30,400 nt of DNA from DATBFX01 sp036558305. Its GTDB lineage: Bacteria > Chloroflexota > Chloroflexia > Thermomicrobiales > UBA6265. The notes under the pieces were generated by a model. It searched no databases. It was given only the letters and a program-made list of their open reading frames with translations, and was not told the DNA's origin. How positions within the stretch are numbered: the stretch's first letter is position 1; each line of letters begins with the position of its first letter. The position numbers were made by a program, and so were the translations under genes. Of this stretch, positions 24,001-30,269 are shown piece by piece. The stretch lies in the NCBI GenBank assembly GCA_036558305.1, contig DATBFX010000360.1:1-30400 (forward strand). The letters are read 5' to 3'.

Positions 24001-26155
24001 GCGTCCGGCCGCGACGCCGGCGGTCGGGACGCCGGCCCCCGCGGAAACGGCATCCCCCGAACCAGCGGCGGGCTTCGTCGTTTTCCAAATCCTCGACGAC
24101 GTGAGCGGGGAGGCGCTCGGCGGTGCCTGCGTCGACCTGACCGGGCAGGCCACGTATTCGGTCTGCGACGACCAGGACGGCGATGCCGATCCGACGCCGG
24201 GCTCGATCGAGATCGACAACGTGCCGGCCGGCGACTACGCCTTGACCATCACGCCGCCCGACGGGTACGACGCGGTCGAACCGCCGGCGAAGGTCCAGGT
24301 GCCGGCGGGCGACGTGACCCAGGTGCCGCTGGCGTTCCGCGCCGCCGCGACACCGCCGGCCGGGACGCCGGTCTCGACCGCGGCGGCGACACCCGAACAA
24401 CCGGCGACCGGCTTCGTCGTCCTTCAGGTCTTCGCCCAGGACGGCACCACCCCGCTGGACGGCGCCTGCCTCGATCTCGCCGGGCCCGCCACCTACTCCG
24501 CCTGCGACGGGCAAGACGGCGACGCCGATCCCACGCCTGGTTCGATCGAGATCGACAACGTGGTCGCGGGTGACTACGACGTCGCGATCAAGGCCCCGGT
24601 CGACTACGAACCGGCCGGCGAGTTGCCGACGACGCTCCACGTCGACCCAGGTGCCCCCGCGTCGCTGACCGCGACGTTCCGTCCGGTTGCCACGCCGCAG
24701 CCGACGGAGGCGGCGACGGAGGCGCCGACGGAGACGCCGACCGAGGAGGCAACGCCGCCACCGGCCTCCGGATCGCTGGCGATCACCAAGGTCGATGCCG
24801 CGGACCAGACCAAGACGCTGCCCGGTGCCTGCTTCGCCATCACCGCTACCGCGGACGGGACCTCGTTCGAGGCGTGCGACGACGACAACGACGGGGTGAC
24901 CCGGTTCGAGGGATTGGTCCCCGGCGACTGGTCGATCCACGAGACGCAGGCGCCGGCAGGCTACGCGGCCGGACCAGACCAGACGGTGACGGTCGCCGAG
25001 GGTGCCGAGGCCGCGGCAACCGTCACCGACGAGGTGCTGCCGCCACAGACGGGGACACTGGCCGCGATCGCGGTCGATGCGGACGACAAACCGCTCGCCG
25101 GTGCCTGCTACGCGGCGACGGGGCCGGACGGCGCGGCGGTGGACGGTTGCGACGACGACGGGGACGGACGGGCCGATCTCGGCGCGGTCGCGGTCGGCGA
25201 TTGGCAGGTGCGGCAGACCGCGCCGCCGCCGGCTCACGACTCGGCCGACCCGCCGGAACAGACGGTGACGGTGGCGACCGATCAACCGGGCGAGGCGCGC
25301 TTCGTCAACGCGGCGACGCCGACCGATCGGGTGAAATTCCCGCCGGCCTTGCCGAAACCGACCTCCGTCACCGTCGTCGGCGACTTCCAGGACGAGCTCG
25401 GCTGCCCGCAGGACAACGATCCGACCTGCCCGACGACGGCGCTCAAGGAGAACCACGGCGTCTGGACCGGCGTCTTCGCGATGTCGCCCGGCGCGCACAC
25501 CTTCCGGATCGTGGCGAAGAGCGACGTCGAGCGCTCGCTCGGGCAGGGCGGCGATCCGAACGGTGCCGACCTGACCGTCACGGTTCCCGCGGAGGCGACC
25601 GGTGTCTACGTCGAGTACGACAGCGCGACCGGCCGCATCATCGCCGCGCCGCGGGCGACGCTGGCGCAGGTGGTGACCGATGCCGGCGCCGTCGATCTGC
25701 GGCCGATCGAGCACGGACAGTTCGAGGGGTACTTCGACGCGCCGGCCGGGACGGTGAACTACCAGATCCTGCTCAACGGCCAATCGGTCACCCAGGATCA
25801 GATCGAACTCGACCAGGAGTCCCGCATCCACACCGTCGTCGGTGCCGACGGCACGGTCGTCACGATCGAGACGGTCACCCCCGCTTCCCTCGCGGTGACG
25901 CGGACCGACGCCGGCGGCACCGCCGTGCCCGGTTCGTGTTTCGCCGCCGTCGACGGCAACGGTGCCCTCGCCGGTCAAGCCTGCGACGCCGACGACGGCG
26001 CAACCGACGGGATCACGACGATCGCCTTCCCGAACGGCATCCGCGAGGGAACGTTTACGCTGAAGGAGACGGTGGCGCCGGCGGGGGCGACACCGGCGCC
26101 GGACCAAACGGTGGACCTGCACGCCGGTGACAATCAGGCGCAGGTCGCTGTGTAG
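21071..26155 (+). CDS. Giant surface lipoprotein: Thr/Pro stalk, prealbumin-like repeats, X25-like module
   Basis: 1694 residues from ATG 21071 with GGGAG upstream. The lipobox LLAGC places the lipidated cysteine at residue 41. Residues about 45-668 are a low-complexity Thr/Pro/Ala/Arg stalk. From about 671, five closely related repeats of about 96 residues follow, each with GGxCV...LTGPATY..CDDQDGDAD then GSIEIDNVPAGDYALTITPP. They are SpaA/prealbumin-like folds with a Cys pair and an Asp-rich loop. Three more divergent ones occur at about 1233, 1327 and 1605. Residues about 1420-1520 are a pullulanase X25-type beta domain (SVTVVGDFQDELGC...DPTCPTTAL). It is likely an outward-reaching adhesin or glycan-binding protein. 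The stalk region is very GC-rich and repetitive at DNA level. Confidence 0.9.
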   Translation: MVGSEGEQVGQSGAGSVRRAAWRRLLPFLVVGCAVVLLAGCYQDTPGFDATQTAVSTLTAPTTQPTTAATQAPPSGQTPAGQPTPAGPEGPQGSPAATAQLPAPLATSIVPTATATKAASPVTSTPTAKAPATATKPGGVTRLPTVARGVTVPANATKPPPTKAAVVSPTKAAVATLAPTRTATKAPVRATPTMTRTATKTVPVTATATRTRTATATATRTATAKSTVAPTRTRTATASPTRTPAPTLQPTRTPTATRTPTSRPTRTATATATRKATVAAQNVVTATSTPTATATPSATPTATRQPSATPTVTVTRTPTRTATPSRTPTATRTPTITTTPTGTATPTATRTPTPRPTRTPTITATATRTATATATSTGTATKTATATASPSPTPTRTGTPTPTRTPTATATEAPTRTPTKQPTQTPTATATATTTGTATRTATATASPTGTATTTRTATVTPTVTRTTAPTATSTATATATLRPTRTPTVTPTPTVTATATEKPTTTPTASPTRTATASPTATGTPTRTPTATATSTPTRTATATQTATQTATAKPTNTPTATVTPTPRPTQTPTRTATATATATRTATASPTPSRTPTVTATATEKPTASPTRTATVTPTATGTPTRTPTVTPTVTPTATRTATVTATTAPTATATATATATITPTPQGKGFVVVQSVEENGTTPVGGVCVTLTGPASYSVCDDQTGDADPSPGNIEIDGVVAGNYTFTLKRPPAFQPVGDVPQTVSVTAGQFTTLALTFRAIPPDVLTAVASPATQATGVVVFGIAVADGSPPPSGVCVQLTGSADYQACDDQDGDADLTPGSIEIDGVALGTYTLTVTAPAGYEAVAPPPTVEVPSTDLVSVPLTLRVAGSPVPSPEATPAEAAGGFVIILGYEDDGTTPRGGFCVALSGPATYTVCDDQAGDADLTTGSIELDNVPAGKYALTVTPPDGYETVESPASVEAKSGDLTQIAVRMRPAATPAVGTPAPAETASPEPAAGFVVFQILDDVSGEALGGACVDLTGQATYSVCDDQDGDADPTPGSIEIDNVPAGDYALTITPPDGYDAVEPPAKVQVPAGDVTQVPLAFRAAATPPAGTPVSTAAATPEQPATGFVVLQVFAQDGTTPLDGACLDLAGPATYSACDGQDGDADPTPGSIEIDNVVAGDYDVAIKAPVDYEPAGELPTTLHVDPGAPASLTATFRPVATPQPTEAATEAPTETPTEEATPPPASGSLAITKVDAADQTKTLPGACFAITATADGTSFEACDDDNDGVTRFEGLVPGDWSIHETQAPAGYAAGPDQTVTVAEGAEAAATVTDEVLPPQTGTLAAIAVDADDKPLAGACYAATGPDGAAVDGCDDDGDGRADLGAVAVGDWQVRQTAPPPAHDSADPPEQTVTVATDQPGEARFVNAATPTDRVKFPPALPKPTSVTVVGDFQDELGCPQDNDPTCPTTALKENHGVWTGVFAMSPGAHTFRIVAKSDVERSLGQGGDPNGADLTVTVPAEATGVYVEYDSATGRIIAAPRATLAQVVTDAGAVDLRPIEHGQFEGYFDAPAGTVNYQILLNGQSVTQDQIELDQESRIHTVVGADGTVVTIETVTPASLAVTRTDAGGTAVPGSCFAAVDGNGALAGQACDADDGATDGITTIAFPNGIREGTFTLKETVAPAGATPAPDQTVDLHAGDNQAQVAV

Positions 26156-26185
26156 GCGCGATTGCCCTGTGCATGTATCTGCATC

Positions 26186-26222
26186 GGTACCCCCTTGACG
26201 GACGGGGGGTACCTGCTACCAT
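26186..26222 (+). promoter_or_regulatory. Promoter with -35 inside a G/C-tract palindrome, upstream of the injection-system operon
   Basis: TTGACG (26195-26200), a 16-base spacer and TACCAT (26217-26222) form the likely operon promoter. The exact palindrome GGTACCCCC / GGGGGTACC (26186-26194, 26205-26213) encloses the -35, so a bound protein would block RNA polymerase. TACCCCC...GGGGGTA is reminiscent of CsoR/RcnR-family operators; that is a guess. The palindrome could instead be a terminator of the lipoprotein gene, but no T run follows. Confidence 0.55.
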
Positions 26223-26377
26223 AGGGTTCGTGAGAAAAGGACGTGGCGGCGGCCACGCGATAGAGAGTTGTTGGCGAATCGTTTTCGCGTCGTCGGTTGC
26301 TTGATGATGGTTCGCGGCCTGATGCGTGTGGGTGGCCGCAACCCGTAACCCACGATCCACGGGTTTGGGTAGGTGAG

Positions 26378-27253
26378 ATGCTTGATGCGCTCGATGAGAC
26401 GATCAAGGCGGTCTTGCGGGAGTTGGGCGGACTCGACCCCGACGAGGTCGACATCGCCTTCGACGCGCCCGACCGCGAGTGGGCGGCGCGGGTCGGCAAA
26501 CCGACCGTGAACTGCTATCTCTACGACATCCGCGAAAATCTCGATCTCCGCAGCACTGAGTGGACCGTCGAGCGCCAGTCGAACGGGAAGGCAGTGACGA
26601 AGCAGGCGCCTCGTCGCTTCGACCTCTCCTACGTTTGCACCGCCTGGACGGCCGACGTCGAGGACGAGCACCGGCTCCTCTGGCGCGTCCTGGCGACGAT
26701 GATCCGCTGCCCGGAACTGCCCCGCCACCTGCTGCAAGGCAGTCTGGCCCAGGTGGAATGGCCGGTCATCACCGAGGTGGCCCAACCGGACGGGTTGCTG
26801 CGCGATCCGGCCGATGTCTGGTCCGCCCTCGACAACCGGATCCGGCCGTCGGTCAACGTGGTGGTGACGCTGCCGCTCGCCGACAGCGACCCGCGCGAGG
26901 CGCCGATGGTGCTGACCCGCCGCCTGCGCTTCGACGAGAACGGGCACACCCAGGAGTTCATCCAGATCGCCGGCACCGTCACCGGCGAGGACGGCAAACC
27001 GCTACCGGACGTCGTGGTCCGGGTGCGCGATCATGCCTACGCGACCGTCAGTTCCCCGCACGGTCGCTTCTGGTTATCGGGTCTCCCCGCCGGGACGTAC
27101 ACCCTCGTCGCCGAAGCCGGGACCACAACGGTGAGGCGCGAGGTGAACGTGCCGGGAACGGAGTACGATATCGTCGTGGCCGGCGGCTCGGAACCCGAGC
27201 CGGAAGTGAAGAAAGCAGGGAGGGCAGCGACACGGCCGAAGAGAAGTCGTTAG
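26378..27253 (+). CDS. Pvc16/Afp16-like cap protein (DUF4255) with carboxypeptidase-regulatory-like tail
   Basis: 291 residues from ATG 26378. The first 190 residues are DUF4255, the fold of the protein that caps the tail of eCIS particles: MLDALDETIKAVLRELGG, KPTVNCYLYDIRENLDLRS, RRFDLSYVCTAWTADVEDEH and RVLATMIRCPELPRHLLQG. From about residue 195 (FIQIAGTVTGEDGKPLPDVV) a carboxypeptidase-regulatory-like beta sandwich follows (SPHGRFWLSGLPAGTYTLVA), and the end is basic. The cap domain alone is the usual form; the extra domain suggests an exposed sugar- or surface-binding site on the tail end. The 155-base leader from the promoter has hairpins (ACCCGT/ACGGGT at 26341-26366) just before the start. 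Confidence 0.88.
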   Translation: MLDALDETIKAVLRELGGLDPDEVDIAFDAPDREWAARVGKPTVNCYLYDIRENLDLRSTEWTVERQSNGKAVTKQAPRRFDLSYVCTAWTADVEDEHRLLWRVLATMIRCPELPRHLLQGSLAQVEWPVITEVAQPDGLLRDPADVWSALDNRIRPSVNVVVTLPLADSDPREAPMVLTRRLRFDENGHTQEFIQIAGTVTGEDGKPLPDVVVRVRDHAYATVSSPHGRFWLSGLPAGTYTLVAEAGTTTVRREVNVPGTEYDIVVAGGSEPEPEVKKAGRAATRPKRSR

Positions 27254-27381
27254 TCGCCAGGAAGGGGTTGCAGGTTGCAAGTCACAAGTCTCAAGTAGCA
27301 CGTGACGGCGTCTTGAGACCTGAGACCTGAGACCTGAGACCGGTCGCTGACGACTGACGACTGACGACTGACGACTGACGA
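27242..27381. repeat. Nested palindrome of heptamer repeats between cap and sheath genes
   Basis: The right half has four copies of GAGACCT (27315-27341) then five of CTGACGA (27347-27381). The left half carries their approximate complements in mirrored order: an outer arm GTCGTTAGTCGCC overlapping the cap gene's last codons and stop, then degenerate heptads ending AAGTCTCAAG. The whole spacer can fold as one nested structure. The AGAGGAGG ribosome site of the sheath gene follows directly. Confidence 0.75.
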
Positions 27382-27401
27382 CCTAGTAGAGGAGGCGTTC
27401 G

Positions 27402-29006
27402 ATGCCCGTGGAGTATTACTCGCCTGGTGTCTACATCGAGGAGGTCGATCGCGGGGCGAAACCGATCCAAGGGGTCGGGACCTCGGTCGCCGCGTTCGTC
27501 GGATTCACGGAAAAGGCGCCGGACAACCGGCCGCACCTGGTCACCAACTGGACGCAATTCACCAACGTGTTCGGCGGGTTCCTCCCCGACTCGTACCTCG
27601 CCTACGCCGTCCGCGGCTTTTTCGACAACGGCGGTCGACAGTGCTACGTCGTCTCCGTCTCGAGCGCGGCCGGCGACACCCAGGAGAAACCGCGGGCGGC
27701 GATCGCCGCGGCCGCGGCCGTGCCGGCGCGCCTGCCGGCCCTCGGCACCTCGCTCCAGATCGAGGCGCTCAATCCCGGCAATGCCGGCGAAGGGATCCAG
27801 GTCGAGGTGGCGCCGGCCACCGGCGACGGCGCGACCGAGGATCAGTTCAAGCTGATCGTGCGGCAACCGGGCGGCGGCGGCAAAGAAGAGGTCTACGACC
27901 AACTGACCCTGACCCGCGGTCGTGGTGCCCGCAACGTCGAGCAGGTCGTCAACCGCGAATCGACGCTGATCCGGGTCCGGGTGCTCGTCGCCGAGAGCGA
28001 CACCGCGATCGACCGCCTGCCGCAGGTGGGACTCCACACCCTCCAACCGGCGCAACCGCAGGCGGCGAACCTGCCGGCGCGGGTCGACGTCGGCGACATC
28101 CAGGGGAACGCGGAGGCGCGGGTCGGCGTCCTCGGCTTGGAGGCGATCGACGAGATCACGATGCTCTGCGTCCCCGATCTGATGAGCCCGCGCGTCCTCG
28201 GCGGCGGCGGTGACGGCTTCACCCGGATCAAGACGGTCCAGACCGCGATGCTCAACCACTGCGAGAGCATGAAGGACCGCTTCGCGATCCTCGACGCCCC
28301 GCGGGGGATGAACGTCCAGGACATCAAGGAGTGGCGGACCGGCGGCGCCGGGTTCGATTCGATGTACGGTGCCCTCTACTACCCCTGGATCAGGGTCGCC
28401 AACCAGACGCCGAAAGCCCAGCGCAAGGACGGCGAGGGCGATCTGATTATGGTCCCGCCCTGCGGGCACGTCGCCGGTGTTTATGCGCGCGTCGATGGCG
28501 ACCGCGGCGTCCACAAGGCGCCGGCCAACGAAGTCATCCGGGGTGCGGTCGATCTGGAGATGCAGGTGACGCGGAACGAGCAGGACCTGCTCAACCCGGT
28601 CGGGATCAACTGCATCCGCGCCTTCCCGAACATGGGGATCCGGATTTGGGGCGCGCGCACCCTCTCCAGCGATCCCTCGTGGCGGTACATCAACGTCCGC
28701 CGGCTCTTCAACTTCGTCGAGGAGTCGATCGAGGAGAGCACCCAGTGGGTGGTGTTCGAACCGAACGACGAGGACCTCTGGGCGCGGGTCGCCCGCGACA
28801 TCACCGCCTTCCTCGACCGCGTCTGGCGCACCGGCGCCCTCTTCGGGGCCACGCCGGACGAGGCGTTTTACGTCAAGTGCGACCGTGAAACCAACCCGCC
28901 GGAGACGCGGGACGTCGGTCAATTGATCTGCGAGATCGGCATGGCGCCGGTCAAACCGGCCGAGTTCGTCGTCTTCCGCTTCTCGCAGAAGGCGTTGGAG
29001 GCGTAG
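27402..29006 (+). CDS. Contractile injection system sheath protein
   Basis: 534 residues, ATG 27402 behind AGAGGAGG. The N-terminus MPVEYYSPGVYIEEVDRGAK and the C-terminus (RRLFNFVEESIEESTQWVVF, NDEDLWARVARDITAFLDRV, GALFGATPDEAFYVKCDRET) are the conserved sheath ends that interlock neighbouring subunits. Residues about 95-270 form a more variable domain that faces outwards (Ala-rich at DTQEKPRAAIAAAAAVPARL). Sheath protein stores the contraction energy that drives the inner tube through a target membrane. A single sheath gene is present here, whereas some systems have two or three. Confidence 0.95.
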   Translation: MPVEYYSPGVYIEEVDRGAKPIQGVGTSVAAFVGFTEKAPDNRPHLVTNWTQFTNVFGGFLPDSYLAYAVRGFFDNGGRQCYVVSVSSAAGDTQEKPRAAIAAAAAVPARLPALGTSLQIEALNPGNAGEGIQVEVAPATGDGATEDQFKLIVRQPGGGGKEEVYDQLTLTRGRGARNVEQVVNRESTLIRVRVLVAESDTAIDRLPQVGLHTLQPAQPQAANLPARVDVGDIQGNAEARVGVLGLEAIDEITMLCVPDLMSPRVLGGGGDGFTRIKTVQTAMLNHCESMKDRFAILDAPRGMNVQDIKEWRTGGAGFDSMYGALYYPWIRVANQTPKAQRKDGEGDLIMVPPCGHVAGVYARVDGDRGVHKAPANEVIRGAVDLEMQVTRNEQDLLNPVGINCIRAFPNMGIRIWGARTLSSDPSWRYINVRRLFNFVEESIEESTQWVVFEPNDEDLWARVARDITAFLDRVWRTGALFGATPDEAFYVKCDRETNPPETRDVGQLICEIGMAPVKPAEFVVFRFSQKALEA

Positions 29007-29010
29007 GGGT

Positions 29011-29140
29011 TTCGGCCCCCCCGGCCCCCCAATCCTGGGGGGTGAACGGGCCGTTCCCTTCAGGGCCGTCCTGAAGGCAGCGCCCCCCTCTCGTCTCCCC
29101 CGGGTGCCCTCTGGGCGTTTGGGGGGAAGGGGGGGCCGAA
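29011..29140. repeat. Long hairpin of G/C tracts between sheath and tube genes
   Basis: Two 22-base arms (29011-29032 and 29119-29140) pair with only two mismatches, and they are made of runs of seven and six C or G. Inside is a perfect small hairpin CCTTCAGG-GCCGT-CCTGAAGG (29057-29077). The foot ends in CCGAACCGAAAGG, which holds the tube gene's ribosome site; the same 13-mer recurs at 29696-29708. Confidence 0.75.
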
Positions 29141-29158
29141 CCGAAAGGAGCCTGATTC

Positions 29159-29602
29159 ATGGCCGATGCCGAGTATCCATTAGTTGGTTATCACTTCTTC
29201 GTCGAGGTGCAAGGGAAACTCCTGGGCGCGTTCCGAGAGGCGACGGGGTTGACGTCGGAGAGCGAGAAGATCGAGTACAAGGCGTCCGGGCCGAAGGGGG
29301 AGGAGATCACGATCACCCAGCCGGGCCGGACCAAGTACCCCGACATCGTCCTCAAGCGCGGGATGACGTCCAACATGGACATGTGGTCCTGGCGCAAGGA
29401 CATCGAGGACGGCAAGTTCAAGGATTCCAAGAAGAACGGCTCGATCGTCCTCTACGACCAGTCGCACTCCGAGATTGCGCGGTGGAATTTCGAGGGAGGC
29501 TGGCCGACCAAAGTCGAGGGGCCCGGTCTCAACTCGTCCAACAACGAGGTCGCGGTCGAATCGCTGACGCTCGCGGTGGCGAAAACGACGCGGGTGAAGT
29601 AA
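29159..29602 (+). CDS. Injection system inner tube protein (T4 gp19-like)
   Basis: 147 residues, ATG 29159 with AAAGGAG upstream. GYHFFVEVQGKLLGAFREAT, then TSESEKIEYKASGPKGEEIT, KRGMTSNMDMWSWRKDIEDG and SNNEVAVESLTLAVAKTTRV are typical of the tube protein family (Pvc1/Afp1 and phage T4 gp19). These proteins stack as hexameric rings inside the sheath and form the channel that carries effectors. In many clusters a second tube paralogue lies further on; none is seen before the window ends. Confidence 0.95.
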   Translation: MADAEYPLVGYHFFVEVQGKLLGAFREATGLTSESEKIEYKASGPKGEEITITQPGRTKYPDIVLKRGMTSNMDMWSWRKDIEDGKFKDSKKNGSIVLYDQSHSEIARWNFEGGWPTKVEGPGLNSSNNEVAVESLTLAVAKTTRVK

Positions 29603-29604
29603 CC

Positions 29605-29708
29605 GGGTTCGGGGTTCGGGGTTCGGGGTTAGGGGTTCGAGGAGATGGGCGAGCGATTCCCCGAACCTCGTACTTCGAACCTCGAACCGCGAACCCCGAA
29701 CCGAAAGG
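29605..29708. repeat. Hairpin of GGGGTTC heptads between tube and assembly genes
   Basis: About five copies of GGGGTTC (29605-29638, one variant GGGGTTA) face a mirrored array of degenerate CGAACC(N) heptads (29659-29702). The arms are about 35 bases and the loop about 20. The 3' end CCGAACCGAAAGG (29696-29708) supplies the next gene's ribosome site. A reading through the repeat would give spurious peptides, so no gene is called in it. Confidence 0.8.
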
Positions 29709-29718
29709 CTAAGGGTTC

Positions 29719-30108
29719 GTGGGCAGGAAATCGCCGGGGATCGGGTTGCAGACGGAGTTCGAGTTCACGTTGCCGCGAGGCTACGTCGATCCCGGCGGCG
29801 ATCTCCACCGCACCGGTGTGATGCGTTTGGCGACGGCGATCGACGAGATCGCGCCGCTGCGCGACCCGCGGGTGCGGGCCAACCAGGCGTACTTGACGAT
29901 CGTTCTGCTGGCGCGGGTGGTCACCAAACTCGGGACGCTGCCGGACATCAACACCGGCGTCGTCGAGGGCATGTTCTCGGCCGACCTCGCCTACTTGCAG
30001 GACTTCTACCAGCGGATCAACGAGCCGGGGGCATCCAAGATGACGGTCACCTGTCCCTCGTGCTCGACCAGTTTCGAGGTCGACTTCCTGCCCTCGGGGG
30101 AATCGTAG
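29719..30108 (+). CDS. Phage-tail-assembly-like protein of the injection system
   Basis: 129 residues from GTG 29719 with AAAGG upstream. LQTEFEFTLPRGYVDPGGDL and GVMRLATAIDEIAPLRDPRV followed by YLTIVLLARVVTKLGTLPDI and VEGMFSADLAYLQDFYQRIN match the tail-assembly-type protein found next to tube genes in eCIS loci. The C-terminus has a CPSCSTSFEVDF ribbon with only two cysteines of a possible metal site. Its likely role is a tail assembly chaperone. Its end overlaps the next gene in another frame by 49 bases. Confidence 0.8.
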   Translation: MGRKSPGIGLQTEFEFTLPRGYVDPGGDLHRTGVMRLATAIDEIAPLRDPRVRANQAYLTIVLLARVVTKLGTLPDINTGVVEGMFSADLAYLQDFYQRINEPGASKMTVTCPSCSTSFEVDFLPSGES

Positions 30109-30269
30109 GCTACCCCCTCGACCGGCTCCACGAGGAGGTAGCCTACATCGCCTACCACCTGCACTGGTCGCTCGACGAGATCCTCGCCTTGGAGCACGCC
30201 GATCGCCGGCGCTGGGCCGAGGAAGTCGCGGCGATCAACCGCCGCCTCAACGAGGAGCCGACGCCGTGA
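30060..30269 (+). CDS. DUF6760-type small injection-system protein
   Basis: 69 residues if started at GTG 30060, in a different frame inside the end of the assembly gene. The conserved part is GGIVGYPLDRLHEEVAYIAY then HLHWSLDEILALEHADRRRW and EEVAAINRRLNEEPTP. This short family follows the assembly protein in eCIS loci of Chloroflexota and actinobacteria; the function is unknown, and it may be part of the assembly machinery. No ribosome site precedes the GTG, so translation is probably by re-initiation or a rarer start just before GIVGY. The last 33 bases are repeated in inverted orientation at the window edge. Confidence 0.75.
   Translation: MLDQFRGRLPALGGIVGYPLDRLHEEVAYIAYHLHWSLDEILALEHADRRRWAEEVAAINRRLNEEPTP

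Noticed and set aside
22841..26122. A minus-strand open frame of about 1090 codons
   Set aside because: It is Arg/Gly-rich and lies exactly opposite the repeats of the lipoprotein; this is GC-driven absence of stops.
27291..28922. A minus-strand open frame opposite the sheath gene, with Ser/Gln repeat text
   Set aside because: The Ser/Gln text comes from the heptamer repeats in the gap; no domain is present and the sheath frame is certain.
29104..29712. An open frame running through the GGGGTTC repeat array
   Set aside because: It is out of frame with the tube gene and ends in repeat-encoded text; the tube protein frame has the family motifs.
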